Below, one piece after another: positions 24,818-33,536 of a stretch of DNA of 64,000 bases; position 1 is the stretch's first letter, and each line of letters begins with the position of its first letter. Made by a program: the position numbers and the translations under genes. This DNA is from Acetobacter lovaniensis. GTDB taxonomy: Bacteria; Pseudomonadota; Alphaproteobacteria; Acetobacterales; Acetobacteraceae. The stretch covers positions 62,001-126,000 of the forward strand of contig NZ_JACHIE010000001.1 of the NCBI RefSeq assembly GCF_014207635.1, read 5' to 3'. Under the pieces are notes generated by a model, which was not told the origin of the DNA, did not search any database, and worked only from the letters and a program-made list of their open reading frames with translations.

Positions 24818-26230
24818 ATGAGCCAGACAGATTTTGATGTGATCGTCATTGGTGGCGGGCCGGGTGGGTATGTTGCCGCCCTGCGCGCTGCCCAGCTTAA
24901 ACTCTCTGTTGCGGTGGTTGAAGCCCAGCACCTTGGTGGCATCTGCCTTAACTGGGGGTGCATCCCCACCAAGGCGCTGCTTCGGGCATCGGAAATCAAT
25001 CATCTGCTGCACGACCTGCCCGCCTACGGGTTTAAGGCCGACGGCGTAAGCTTTGATTTTAAAAAAATTGTTGCCCGCTCCCGGGCTGTCTCCAAGCAGT
25101 TGTCCGCAGGGGTTGCGCATCTGCTCAAAAAGGCCAAGGTTCCGGTTTTTGACGGCCACGGCAAACTGGACGGCACACTGGCCAACGGACGCCGCAAAGT
25201 GCTCGTCAGCAAGGATGGGGCAGCTCCCACCACGCTCACCGCCCAGCACGTTATTCTGGCAACGGGCGCGCGCGCACGGGTGCTGCCGGGGCTGGAACCG
25301 GATGGTCAATTCATCTGGTCCTACAAGGAAGCCCTTGTGCCGGAAACCATGCCCAAAAGCCTTGTGGTTATTGGCTCTGGCGCTATTGGCACCGAGTTTG
25401 CATCCTTCTACCGCAACATGGGTGCGGACGTGACACTGGTGGAAGTTGCCGAGCGCATTCTGCCCGTAGAAGATGTGGAAATAAGCCAGCTTGCTCGCAA
25501 AGCCTTTGAAAAACAGGGCATTCGGGTGCTGACCAGCGCCAAGATCGGCACGTTGCAGAAAACGGCAACCGGGGTCAGCATTCCCGTTACCGTCAATGGC
25601 AAGGCCGATACATTGGTCGCCGAACGGGTCATTTCTGCCGTTGGCATTGTTGGCAATGTGGAAAAAATCGGGCTGGAAGGGACCAAAATCCAGGTCGATC
25701 GGACGCATGTAGTCACAGATGCGCTTTGCCGCACGGGCGAGCCCGGCGTGTACGCCATTGGTGATCTGGCCGGTGCGCCATGGCTTGCCCACAAGGCCAG
25801 CCATGAAGCCGTGATGTGTGTAGAGGCCATTGCGGGCAGAAAAGTCCACCCCATTGACCCGACCAAAATACCCGGCTGCACCTACTGCCGCCCGCAGATT
25901 GCCTCCGTTGGTTACACGGAAGCAAAGGCGCTGGAGGCTGGTTACAAGGTACGTGTTGGCCGCTTCCCGCTTATTGCCAATGGTAAAGCCCTTGCCATGG
26001 GTGAACCCGATGGCCTGATCAAAACGGTTTTTGATGCCCAGACCGGTGAACTTCTTGGCGCACACATGATTGGCGCGGAAGTGACGGAAATGATTCAGGG
26101 TTACGTTATTGCCCGCACAGGGGAACTGACGGAAGCGGAACTGGCTGAAACCATTTTCCCGCACCCCACCATTTCTGAATCCATGCATGAAGCCGTTCTT
26201 GCGGCCTATGACGGCGCTTTGCACTTTTAG
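24818..26230 (+). CDS. lpdA: Dihydrolipoamide dehydrogenase (E3)
   Basis: FAD enzyme that reoxidises the lipoyl groups of E2 and reduces NAD. I start at ATG 24818 (MSQTDFDVIVIGGGPGGY, 470 residues); a TTG 7 codons upstream is in frame but gives no family similarity. Visible are the FAD-binding GGGPGGYVAALRAAQL, the redox disulfide GGICLNWGCIPTKALL, the NAD-binding VVIGSGAIGTEFASFY, the second FAD motif VYAIGDLAGAPWLAHKASHE and the C-terminal base pair in FPHPTISE. Unlike some relatives it carries no lipoyl domain of its own. Confidence 0.96.
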   Translation: MSQTDFDVIVIGGGPGGYVAALRAAQLKLSVAVVEAQHLGGICLNWGCIPTKALLRASEINHLLHDLPAYGFKADGVSFDFKKIVARSRAVSKQLSAGVAHLLKKAKVPVFDGHGKLDGTLANGRRKVLVSKDGAAPTTLTAQHVILATGARARVLPGLEPDGQFIWSYKEALVPETMPKSLVVIGSGAIGTEFASFYRNMGADVTLVEVAERILPVEDVEISQLARKAFEKQGIRVLTSAKIGTLQKTATGVSIPVTVNGKADTLVAERVISAVGIVGNVEKIGLEGTKIQVDRTHVVTDALCRTGEPGVYAIGDLAGAPWLAHKASHEAVMCVEAIAGRKVHPIDPTKIPGCTYCRPQIASVGYTEAKALEAGYKVRVGRFPLIANGKALAMGEPDGLIKTVFDAQTGELLGAHMIGAEVTEMIQGYVIARTGELTEAELAETIFPHPTISESMHEAVLAAYDGALHF

Positions 26231-26231
26231 T

Positions 26232-26279
26232 CTTTTGTTTTCAAAAGGATAGGGCATCACTCTCGCGGGTTTGATGCCC
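26232..26279 (+). other. Two stem-loops after lpdA
   Basis: CTTTTG-TTTT-CAAAAG at 26232-26247 forms a small perfect hairpin directly after the lpdA stop. GGGCATCA (26252-26259) with TGATGCCC (26272-26279) forms a second, 8-base stem. Neither is followed by a good T-run, so partial termination or mRNA end protection between lpdA and lipA is possible but unproven. Confidence 0.4.
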
Positions 26280-26370
26280 CATTCCCGGTTATCGCCTCTC
26301 CAGCGCCTTGACGCGTATGCAGGGGCATTCCAGTTCTATCTGCACTTCTTGGGTATAAATGGGCGAAGTC

Positions 26371-27345
26371 ATGTCTACTCGTGTCGAGATCGATCATCGG
26401 AAAGGTGGGACAAGCCGGTTACGGCACCCCGAAAAAGCCCATCGGCCGGACAACCCCATTGCCCGCAAGCCGGAGTGGATACGCGTTAGAGCGCCCAACA
26501 ACCCGACTTATCACGAAACACGAACCCTCATGCGTGACAACAAGCTGGTCACTGTGTGTGAGGAGGCCGCGTGCCCCAACATAGGGGAGTGCTGGTCACA
26601 ACGCCATGCTACCATGATGATCATGGGAGAAATCTGCACCCGCGCCTGTGCGTTCTGCAATGTCAGCACCGGCTTGCCTCATGCACTGGATGACGGCGAG
26701 CCAGAACGCGTGGCAGAAGCCGTAGCCAAGCTGGGCCTGCGCCATGTAGTGATTACTTCTGTTGACCGGGATGATCTGGCCGATGGGGGGGCGCAGCATT
26801 TTGCGCGTGTCATTGCCGCCATACGCGCGACATCCCCCGACACGACTATTGAAATCCTGACACCGGATTTTTTACGTAAAGACAAGGCCCTAGAAGTGGT
26901 TGTTAAAGCCCGCCCGGACGTGTTCAACCATAATCTGGAAACCGTGCCACGCCTTTACCCCACCATCCGGCCCGGTGCGCGGTATTACCAGTCCATGCGC
27001 CTGCTGGACCGGGTCAAGCAGCTTGACCCTTCCATTTTCACCAAATCCGGGCTGATGCTGGGTTTGGGTGAAGAAAAAATGGAACTCGCTCAGGTCATGG
27101 ATGATCTGCGTATTGCTGATGTGGATTTTATTACCATGGGGCAGTATTTGCAGCCCACGGTCAAGCACGCTGCCGTTGCGCGTTTTGTAACACCGGAAGA
27201 ATTCGAGGAATACGGCACCATGGCGCGCGTAAAAGGGTTTTTGCAAGTCAGTTCCAGTCCCCTTACGCGCTCTTCCTACCATGCCGATACGGATTTTGCG
27301 CAACTGCGCGAAGCACGCAACACGCGCCTGAAGGAGGCTCTGTAA
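26371..27345 (+). CDS. lipA: Lipoyl synthase
   Basis: Radical SAM enzyme that inserts two sulfurs into octanoyl groups on lipoyl domains, so it matures PdhB and PdhC encoded just upstream. The auxiliary cluster motif C-x4-C-x5-C is in [14 protein letters not shown] and the radical SAM motif C-x3-C-x2-C in [25 protein letters not shown] and the C-terminal [12 protein letters not shown] are conserved. I prefer ATG 26371 (324 residues); ATG 26359, four codons upstream, is possible. The stop overlaps the next start by 1 base (TAATG). Confidence 0.97.
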   Translation: MSTRVEIDHRKGGTSRLRHPEKAHRPDNPIARKPEWIRVRAPNNPTYHETRTLMRDNKLVTVCEEAACPNIGECWSQRHATMMIMGEICTRACAFCNVSTGLPHALDDGEPERVAEAVAKLGLRHVVITSVDRDDLADGGAQHFARVIAAIRATSPDTTIEILTPDFLRKDKALEVVVKARPDVFNHNLETVPRLYPTIRPGARYYQSMRLLDRVKQLDPSIFTKSGLMLGLGEEKMELAQVMDDLRIADVDFITMGQYLQPTVKHAAVARFVTPEEFEEYGTMARVKGFLQVSSSPLTRSSYHADTDFAQLREARNTRLKEAL

Positions 27346-27839
27346 TGCCTAAACACGCAGAGACGCGTGTTCTGCCCTATCGCCCCGACCAGATTTTTGA
27401 TCTGGTCGCAGACGTTACACACTACCCTGCCTTTTTACCCTGGTGTGTTGCCGCACGCCTGCGCAGCCGCACCGAAACAGAACTTGTTGCCGACCTGACC
27501 ATAGGCTTCGGCCCGTTCAGGGAGAGTTTTACCTCCCGTGTGACACTGGACCGTCCGTCCACCATTACCGTGCGTTACGAGCGCGGGCCGTTCCGCTACC
27601 TGCGTAATGTGTGGAAGTTCACACCCCATGCCAGCGGGTGTCAGGTCGATTTTTTTGTCGATTTCGAGTTCAATTCGCGGATTCTACAAGCGGCTATTGG
27701 TGTGGTCTTTACCGAGGCAACCCGCCTTATGGTTTCCGCTTTTATCAAGCGCGCCAAAGAGGTTTATGGCCCTCCCGCACTACAGGCTGGCACCACCGCC
27801 ACCCCAGCCGCTCTGTCGGGCCAGAAAACGGCAACTTGA
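27345..27839 (+). CDS. START-domain coenzyme Q-binding protein, Coq10/RatA family
   Basis: The 164-residue protein has the Coq10/RatA signature: HAETRVLPYRPDQIFDLVAD, YPAFLPWCVAARL, FGPFRESFTSRV and the C-terminal amphipathic helix around FFVDFEFNSRILQAAI and SAFIKRAKEVYG. Members bind ubiquinone and support its function or, in RatA of Escherichia coli, were reported to act on ribosomes. In a ubiquinone-dependent acetic acid bacterium the Coq10 role is the more likely one. It is translationally coupled to lipA (TAATG), a recurrent alphaproteobacterial arrangement. Confidence 0.88.
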   Translation: MPKHAETRVLPYRPDQIFDLVADVTHYPAFLPWCVAARLRSRTETELVADLTIGFGPFRESFTSRVTLDRPSTITVRYERGPFRYLRNVWKFTPHASGCQVDFFVDFEFNSRILQAAIGVVFTEATRLMVSAFIKRAKEVYGPPALQAGTTATPAALSGQKTAT

Positions 27840-27891
27840 GCCATACCCTCCATCATGCAGAACCCAGAGTTTGAACACAGGGGACAACCGC

Positions 27892-28188
27892 ATGCCCATA
27901 CTGTTTTACCTGCTTCTGCTTGGTGGAATGCTGGCACCAGTTGCACAGGCTACGGCAGACATACGGCCACAGCAAACAGAACGCACAGCCCCCGTAAAGC
28001 AGTCTCGTAGCGGGAGCGTAACAGCGGGCACGTTAAATGCCCAAAGTCTGGCGCATATACAGCGCCCTCAGCCTGCCCAACAGACAACCACTCCGGCATT
28101 GCCAGATGGCACCATAGCCAAAGGCACAGGGGTTATGGCACCGGATTTACAGGAAGCCCCTGTTTATAACCCGGCCGACAGGCAATAA
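27892..28188 (+). CDS. Small secreted protein of unknown function
   Basis: I do not recognise this 98-residue protein. It begins with a clear signal peptide (MPILFYLLLLGGMLAPVAQA, likely cut after QA), and the mature part is Gln/Thr/Pro-rich with no Cys and no evident domain, suggesting a disordered periplasmic protein. AGGGGAC lies at a good distance before the ATG at 27892. It follows the Coq10-family gene by 52 bases and converges on pncC with a 4-base gap. The start could be challenged, but signal peptide plus ribosome-binding site support a real gene. Confidence 0.65.
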   Translation: MPILFYLLLLGGMLAPVAQATADIRPQQTERTAPVKQSRSGSVTAGTLNAQSLAHIQRPQPAQQTTTPALPDGTIAKGTGVMAPDLQEAPVYNPADRQ

Positions 28189-28192
28189 CCCG

Positions 28193-28708
28193 TTACAGAT
28201 GAACCAAACGGGCAGAAACAAGCCTTAAGGCCTGTAACACTGCCTGCTCGCGCACCTGTGCCCGATCTCCGGAGAATATCTGCTGGTCCGCGCGTGTTGG
28301 GCCTCCACGCAGCGCAGTGGCAAACCAGACCAGCCCCACCGGTTTGTCCACGCTCCCGCCTCCTGGCCCCGCAATACCGGAAATAGACACGGCCACAGCG
28401 GCGTTGGAACAGGCGTTCAGCGCGCCCTCAGCCATCTGCTCTACCGTTTGCGCACTCACAGCACCATGGGCAGCTAATGTGCTGGCCCGTACACCCAGCA
28501 CGGCCTGCTTCATACTATTGGAGTAGGTGACAAAACCACCTTCGGTCACATCCGATGACCCGGCAAAATGCGTTAATGCTCCCGCGACCAGCCCGCCCGT
28601 GCAGCTTTCAGCCGTAACAACCCGCAGTTCTGCTGCACGCAACAGAGCCAGAACACGCCCGGCTTCAGCCAGAACCGCAGGGGTAAATCCTTCTGCCTGT
28701 TCGCGCAT
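28193..28708 (-). CDS. pncC: Nicotinamide-nucleotide amidohydrolase PncC (CinA C-terminal family)
   Basis: Deamidates nicotinamide mononucleotide to nicotinic acid mononucleotide in the pyridine nucleotide cycle. The 171-residue protein is the stand-alone CinA C-terminal domain, with TAESCTGGLVAGALT (active-site Ser region), EGGFVTYSNSMKQ, GAVSAQTVEQMAEGA and SGIAGPGGGSVDKPVGLVW. I use the ATG complementary to 28706-28708, six bases after AAAGGG; a TTG two codons upstream is possible. It follows pgpA by 12 bases, the usual alphaproteobacterial pairing. Confidence 0.93.
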   Translation of the reverse strand: MREQAEGFTPAVLAEAGRVLALLRAAELRVVTAESCTGGLVAGALTHFAGSSDVTEGGFVTYSNSMKQAVLGVRASTLAAHGAVSAQTVEQMAEGALNACSNAAVAVSISGIAGPGGGSVDKPVGLVWFATALRGGPTRADQQIFSGDRAQVREQAVLQALRLVSARLVHL

Positions 28709-28720
28709 GCTCAACCCTTT

Positions 28721-29203
28721 CTAGTTCCGTGCTGCCCATACTTTGCGTAGTGCATGCACACAGCCTGCACTGGCAAACCCGGCCAGCACATCATCCCCCA
28801 TAACGCCAATGGCATCATGCCGCCTGTCCAGCGTGCCTATGGGGCCGGGCTTGGTAATGTCAAACACCCGAAACAGCCCAAACGCCACAATGGGCCATAA
28901 CAACTGGTGCGTGGCTCTGGTTGCTTTCTCGCTCTGGTCACTATCGGGTAAACAGGCCAGCAGGGATATCCACATACCCGCCACTTCATCAATCACAATC
29001 CAGCTGTGATCTTCCCCTTTGCCCGCACGTGCTGTGGCCCACCAGCCCATGACGGTTGCCGCTACAGCAGCACAAGCCAGCGTACGGGGCCGCTTTAGCA
29101 AAGGCAGCCCAACCAGCAGGGCAGCAAAGGAGCCAACGGTGCCGGGCGCACGGGGGGACAGGCCACAGCCTCCAAACGTTGCGATCAGACGGGCAGGGGT
29201 CAT
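28721..29203 (-). CDS. pgpA: Phosphatidylglycerophosphatase A
   Basis: Dephosphorylates phosphatidylglycerophosphate to phosphatidylglycerol, which also supplies the cardiolipin synthase encoded at 39-41 kb. The 160-residue membrane protein has the PgpA motifs GLSPRAPGTVGS, the acidic cluster IVIDEVAGMW, and FRVFDITKPGPIGTLDRR followed by GVMGDDVLAG. I use the ATG complementary to 29201-29203, which overlaps the stop of the transglycosylase gene by 4 bases, not the open frame 14 codons upstream. It lies between that gene and pncC in one minus-strand unit. Confidence 0.95.
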   Translation of the reverse strand: MTPARLIATFGGCGLSPRAPGTVGSFAALLVGLPLLKRPRTLACAAVAATVMGWWATARAGKGEDHSWIVIDEVAGMWISLLACLPDSDQSEKATRATHQLLWPIVAFGLFRVFDITKPGPIGTLDRRHDAIGVMGDDVLAGFASAGCVHALRKVWAARN

Positions 29204-31179
29204 TCCTGAGTTTCCAACGCTTTGTAAACAATCATGTTTTCCCATACGCGTTGCACGTAATTACGTGTTTCAGCGTAAGGAATGTTTTCCACCCAGTCGA
29301 CCATCTGCTCCATTTCCCCTCCATTATGGGCGGGATCGCCTGCCGTGGTCAGCCATTTGGCCAAACGGGTGGGGCCACCGTTATAAGCTGCAGCCATATA
29401 GGGTACTATGGGGCCAAACCGGTCCTGCAGGTGGAGCAGGTAGGCTGTGCCCAGTTGCATGTTATTCTGTGCATCCCGCAGCCCCAGAGCCGTAGCGGCA
29501 GATGGCGCCACCCCGGCAGCCCGCACCATATCCGCCGCAGTGGATGGCTTGATCTGCATAAGACCTATGGCATTGGAGGGGCTGACGGCATCAGGGTTAA
29601 AGCTGCTTTCCTGCCGTATGAGACCCATGACAAAATCCTTGGGCAGAGAACTCTGGGGCGGTGTGTACGGCAGGGGCCAGCCTGAACGCAGCATAAACAC
29701 ACCATCGCGCCCGGCATGGCGAGCTATGGTCACCGCAATATCGGGCACACCCAGACGCAACGCCAGAGATGAAAGCGCCAGACGCTGCGAGGTTTGTGTG
29801 ACCTGTTTTTCAAACAGGTTCAAAAAATCGCGCGTGTGGTCTTTATCCCCCATGGACGCCAGCCTGAGAGCCGCCAGAAGCAGATCGTTATCCGTTGGCA
29901 ATGCGTCCTCAGAGGTAGAGGGGAGTGCGTTATCCGCCTTCCTGAGATTTTGCACGATCAGTGCAGGCACCTGTCCCGGCTCTAGCAGAGCATTGGTCTG
30001 CCCTGCCAGAGTAGCGGCCGCCATTTGACCGTAATAGGTGCCTGGGTAGGCTGTGGCGCGCGTCCAGTCCGCCTGCGCCGCAACCATATTGCCCGCAGCG
30101 GCGCGGGCGCGGCCAAGCCAGTAAAATCCGCGGCTGCGTGTAATAAGTGAGGAAGACTCAGTAAGCTGGCGAAAAAAATCCTCTGCGGTCGCGGCATCAT
30201 GCTGCAGGCGCAGAGCTATCCACCCACTCAGGAACACGGCCTCCAGACGGCTCTCATCCTGAGCAGTCGTGTCGTTCGCCACAGCAAAGGCATCCCCGGC
30301 CCGATTCTGCTGGATCAGATCACGGGCCAGCCCGTCCCGCTCACGCCAGAACAGTTTGGAGCGGGTTGTTCGTTCAGCCTCAACGGCTCCGGCTTTCCAT
30401 AGGGCAACGGCTTCGTCATAGCGTTGCTGCTTACGCAGCCAGCGGGCCAGATCCAGCACAAGCCATGGGTCCGTGCGCGAAGAAGAGGGCAGGGCATCAA
30501 ACTGGGATTGCGCCGCGGCATCATTGTTTCTTAACGCCAGCCGGGCCTGCGCCAGAGGCTGCCTGCTGGCGGAAAGATAGGGCAGGGTCTGCTGGGCCGC
30601 ATTGATCAGCCCTGCACGTTCCTGCCGGTCAAAACGTAACCATGAACTCTGGGGAGTAAGGCTTGCCCCGAATGCGCCCGCCAGTGCAGTTGCTGCGGCT
30701 GGTGTGTCGCTCCCATCGGTCCATGCGGTTATGGCCTCGGCCACAAGCTGCTGCTGAAGGGGTTTATCATCTGGCAGTTGCGTAGCGCACTGCACCAGTG
30801 CCGGGGCGTAAGTCAGTTTCTGGGTGTGGCACAAGCGGGCCAGCGTTTGTGTATCTGTCTCGCTTGCCAAAGCCTGCTGCATACGCAGGACCAGTACCGA
30901 CCAGCGGGGCCACCCACTGCCAGATTGTAAAAAATCGGCATAATCCTGAGCACTTGCATGTGCTGGCCCGACAAGACGGAGCCATGTCTCCAGCCGGTCG
31001 TTCAGGTTGCCAGTCTGCATGGTACTGCGGGCAGGGAAGACGGCATCCTCTGCGCCCGCGCTCACCTCGGGAGTAGACACCGGCTGGGCAGATGGACCGG
31101 AGCAGGCGGTCAGGGAAAACCCGACCAGAGATACTGCGGCAACAAGCTGCCGCCGCCATGAAGGATAAGAACGGGTCAT
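29200..31179 (-). CDS. Soluble lytic murein transglycosylase-type lipoprotein
   Basis: Cleaves the glycan strand of peptidoglycan, forming 1,6-anhydro-muramyl ends. The 659-residue protein starts with a lipoprotein signal whose lipobox is LTAC followed by Ser, so it is probably anchored in the outer membrane. A long helical superhelix (about 60-500, repeated Ala-rich TPR-like helices) precedes the SLT domain, where the catalytic Glu lies in IRQESSFNPDAVS, followed by NAIGLMQI, and YMAAAYNGGPTRLAKW and ENIPYAETRNYVQRV complete the family motifs. It is the first gene of a group with pgpA and pncC. It resembles Slt70 in build, but I do not assign the symbol. Confidence 0.92.
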   Translation of the reverse strand: MTRSYPSWRRQLVAAVSLVGFSLTACSGPSAQPVSTPEVSAGAEDAVFPARSTMQTGNLNDRLETWLRLVGPAHASAQDYADFLQSGSGWPRWSVLVLRMQQALASETDTQTLARLCHTQKLTYAPALVQCATQLPDDKPLQQQLVAEAITAWTDGSDTPAAATALAGAFGASLTPQSSWLRFDRQERAGLINAAQQTLPYLSASRQPLAQARLALRNNDAAAQSQFDALPSSSRTDPWLVLDLARWLRKQQRYDEAVALWKAGAVEAERTTRSKLFWRERDGLARDLIQQNRAGDAFAVANDTTAQDESRLEAVFLSGWIALRLQHDAATAEDFFRQLTESSSLITRSRGFYWLGRARAAAGNMVAAQADWTRATAYPGTYYGQMAAATLAGQTNALLEPGQVPALIVQNLRKADNALPSTSEDALPTDNDLLLAALRLASMGDKDHTRDFLNLFEKQVTQTSQRLALSSLALRLGVPDIAVTIARHAGRDGVFMLRSGWPLPYTPPQSSLPKDFVMGLIRQESSFNPDAVSPSNAIGLMQIKPSTAADMVRAAGVAPSAATALGLRDAQNNMQLGTAYLLHLQDRFGPIVPYMAAAYNGGPTRLAKWLTTAGDPAHNGGEMEQMVDWVENIPYAETRNYVQRVWENMIVYKALETQE

Positions 31180-31223
31180 ACCCGAAATTCAACGGTTTTT
31201 TTGCAATTTAGCAAGTTCTTTAT

Positions 31224-31248
31224 GTCAGGCAGCGGCAGCCTGCCTGAC
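31224..31248. other. Perfect 9-bp stem-loop between terC-family gene and transglycosylase gene
   Basis: GTCAGGCAG (31224-31232) and CTGCCTGAC (31240-31248) pair perfectly around a 7-base loop. It lies 15 bases beyond the stop of the TerC-family gene and about 45 bases upstream of the transglycosylase start. No T-run follows on the minus strand, so it may be a terminator of a weak kind or a leader element. Confidence 0.5.
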
Positions 31249-31263
31249 ACACCTGCGTCAGGC

Positions 31264-31872
31264 TCAGGACAGGTGGCCCCAGACCTCTCCGCCGCCACTG
31301 ACTATCAGTTCCACGGCAACGGCCAGCACAACCAGCAACCCCACCCACGAAATCCACTTATAACGCTCAAGCAGCCGCGCAATCAGGGAGGCCGCAAGCG
31401 CCATAAGCACAACAGACAGGGCCAGCCCCATAACCAGAATACCGGGGTGTTCACGTGCAGCCCCGGCCACGGCCAGCACGTTATCCAGACTCATGGATAA
31501 ATCAGCGATCAGGATTTTAATGATGGCCGAACGCAGGCTGCCCGGTGCGTTGCCCGCACCCTCATCGGCAGCGTTGCCGTGCTGCATTTCGCGGTACATG
31601 CGCCAGCAGACCCATAGCAGAAGCAGCCCGCCAGCCAGTGTCAGGCCGACAATGCTCAGTAGCTTGACCGCCACAAGTGCGAGCAGCACCCGGATGACCG
31701 CAGCCAGCCCCACACCGGCCCAAATGGCCTTGCGCCGCTGTGCCCCGCCAAGGGAACGTACGGCCATACCAATGACAACTGCGTTGTCCCCGGCCAGGGT
31801 CACATCAATCAGCACAACCTGCAAGAGGGCGGCAACTGCCGGAAAACTGGCAGAATCAAATAGGTTGGCCAC
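31264..31872 (-). CDS. TerC/YjbE-family integral membrane protein
   Basis: Multi-pass inner-membrane protein of the TerC superfamily; some members export manganese or support metal loading of exported enzymes. The family signatures are LIDVTLAGDNAVVIGMAV near the N-terminus and IADLSMSLDNVLAVAGAA in the second half, each with Asp and Asn in the membrane. I place the start at the GTG complementary to 31870-31872 (202 residues), which follows CGGAG by 5 bases; the frame is open 26 codons further up without similarity. Six or seven hydrophobic helices are visible. I do not see the manganese-sensing yybP-ykoY riboswitch that often precedes this family. Confidence 0.85.
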   Translation of the reverse strand: MANLFDSASFPAVAALLQVVLIDVTLAGDNAVVIGMAVRSLGGAQRRKAIWAGVGLAAVIRVLLALVAVKLLSIVGLTLAGGLLLLWVCWRMYREMQHGNAADEGAGNAPGSLRSAIIKILIADLSMSLDNVLAVAGAAREHPGILVMGLALSVVLMALAASLIARLLERYKWISWVGLLVVLAVAVELIVSGGGEVWGHLS

Positions 31873-32034
31873 AATAACTCCGATTCCGGAACATGCATTG
31901 AATGGCGTGTATTTCTGGCACGCGGCAGAAAATGTCAAAGTTTTCCGCATTGCGGGCAGACGACATGCGCGAAATCCGCTAGAGAGGCGCCACCTGTCTG
32001 ACGTTTAAACTGTTCTGGTTAAGGAATTCGCGTT

Positions 32035-33384
32035 ATGGTGCCGCGTTATACCCGCCCCGTCATGGCCGCAATCTGGTCTCCTGAAAACCGCTATCGAATC
32101 TGGTTCGAGATCGAAGCTCTGGCCTGTGAAGCCATGGCAGAATACGGGACGGTCCCCAAGGAAGCCGCCAAAGTGGTCCGCGAAAAAGGCAACGCCGCCA
32201 TGGCTGCTTTTTGCGATGCGGACCTCGCCCGGATTGACGAGATCGAAGCCGAAACACGGCATGACGTCATTGCGTTCCTGACATGGCTGGCAGAAAAGGT
32301 TGGCCCCGAAAGCCGATTTGTCCATCTGGGCATGACCTCTTCGGACGTGCTGGACACCTGCCTTGCCGTGCAGCTTGTGCAGGCCACCGACCTGCTGCTC
32401 AAGGATCTGGACGAAACTCTGGCCGCCCTCAAGGCACGTGCGTTTGAACACAAACACACCCTGACCATTGGCCGCAGCCACGGCATTCATGCCGAGCCCA
32501 CGTCTTTCGGCCTCAAGATTGCTGGCCATTACGCCGAGTTCGCCCGGAACAGAACCCGCCTTGAAACCGCACGGGCCGAAATTGCCACCTGTGCCATTTC
32601 CGGCGCTGTGGGCACATACGCCCATCTTGACCCGCGTGTGGAAGCTTACGTGGCCGAACGCCTTGGCCTGCAGGCCGAAGCGGTTTCCACCCAGGTTATC
32701 CCGCGTGACCGCCATGCTGCATTTTTCTGCGCTCTTGGCGTTATTGCCAGCGGCATTGAGCGGCTTGCAACGGAAGTCCGCCACCTGCAACGCTCCGAAG
32801 TGCGCGAAGCGGAGGAATTCTTCCATCCGGGGCAGAAGGGCTCTTCCGCCATGCCGCACAAGCGCAACCCCGTGCTGACCGAAAACCTGACCGGCCTTGC
32901 CCGTCTGGTGCGTGCAGCGGTTATTCCGGCACTGGAAAACGTGGCTCTGTGGCACGAGCGTGACATCAGCCACTCCTCGGTCGAGCGCAACATCTGCCCC
33001 GATGCCACCATCGGGCTGGACTTTGCTCTGGCCCGCCTGTCCGGCATGATCTCCAAGCTTGTGGTGTACCCCGACCGTATGGCTGCGAATATCGAAAGCC
33101 TTGGCGGCGTGGTCCATTCGGGCGAGGTTCTGCTGGCACTGGCAAAAGCAGGCCTGTCACGCGAAGATGCCTACCGTATTGTCCAGCGCAACGCGATGGC
33201 AACATGGACAAAGCTGGGTACGCCCGAAGGCAAAACGTTCCGCGAAAATCTGGCTGATGATGCCGAAATTTCGGGCCGTATTCCCGCCGACGTGCTGGAT
33301 GCCGCCATGGACAGCCGCCAGCACCTGAAGGCACTGGACTTCCAGTTTGAAAAAATCTTCGGCGAAACTGGCCCCAAACAGTAA
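32035..33384 (+). CDS. purB: Adenylosuccinate lyase
   Basis: Releases fumarate twice in purine synthesis: from SAICAR and from adenylosuccinate. The 449-residue protein starts MVPRYTRPVMAAIWSPENRY after an AAGGA site and shows HLGMTSSDVLDT, the catalytic His in GRSHGIHAEPT, SGAVGTYAHLDP and the fumarase/lyase signature GQKGSSAMPHKRNP. It is followed by a hairpin with T-run, then purC, so it may be transcribed separately from purCSQL. Confidence 0.98.
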   Translation: MVPRYTRPVMAAIWSPENRYRIWFEIEALACEAMAEYGTVPKEAAKVVREKGNAAMAAFCDADLARIDEIEAETRHDVIAFLTWLAEKVGPESRFVHLGMTSSDVLDTCLAVQLVQATDLLLKDLDETLAALKARAFEHKHTLTIGRSHGIHAEPTSFGLKIAGHYAEFARNRTRLETARAEIATCAISGAVGTYAHLDPRVEAYVAERLGLQAEAVSTQVIPRDRHAAFFCALGVIASGIERLATEVRHLQRSEVREAEEFFHPGQKGSSAMPHKRNPVLTENLTGLARLVRAAVIPALENVALWHERDISHSSVERNICPDATIGLDFALARLSGMISKLVVYPDRMAANIESLGGVVHSGEVLLALAKAGLSREDAYRIVQRNAMATWTKLGTPEGKTFRENLADDAEISGRIPADVLDAAMDSRQHLKALDFQFEKIFGETGPKQ

Positions 33385-33452
33385 CCGCCAGCCCGGTTTG
33401 CACAGGCTGTATCCTCCACGCGGGAAGCCTGCTATGAACACGGGAGCAATAA

Positions 33453-33487
33453 AGGGGTGAACCACCAGTCTGGTTCCCCCGTTTTTT
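33453..33487 (+). terminator. Probable terminator between purB and purC
   Basis: GGGGTGAACCA (33454-33464) pairs with TGGTTCCCCC (33471-33480) with one bulged base, and a T6 run follows at 33482-33487. It lies about 70 bases after the purB stop. Since the next gene continues the same pathway, it could be an attenuator as well as a plain terminator. Confidence 0.75.
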
Positions 33488-33488
33488 G

Positions 33489-33508
33489 GGGCGGTCACCC
33501 AACCGCCC
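33489..33508 (+). other. Hairpin in the purC leader
   Basis: GGGCGGT (33489-33495) and ACCGCCC (33502-33508) form a 7-base GC-rich stem with a 6-base loop just after the purB terminator and 28 bases before purC. Role unknown; it could protect the 5' end of the purC message. Confidence 0.45.
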
Positions 33509-33536
33509 GCACACATTTCGACAGGTAAGGATCATT

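Noticed and set aside
24221..26260. 679-codon open frame on the minus strand opposite pdhC and lpdA
   Set aside because: It is fully antisense to well-identified genes and its product has no recognisable motif; long antisense frames are common in GC-rich DNA.
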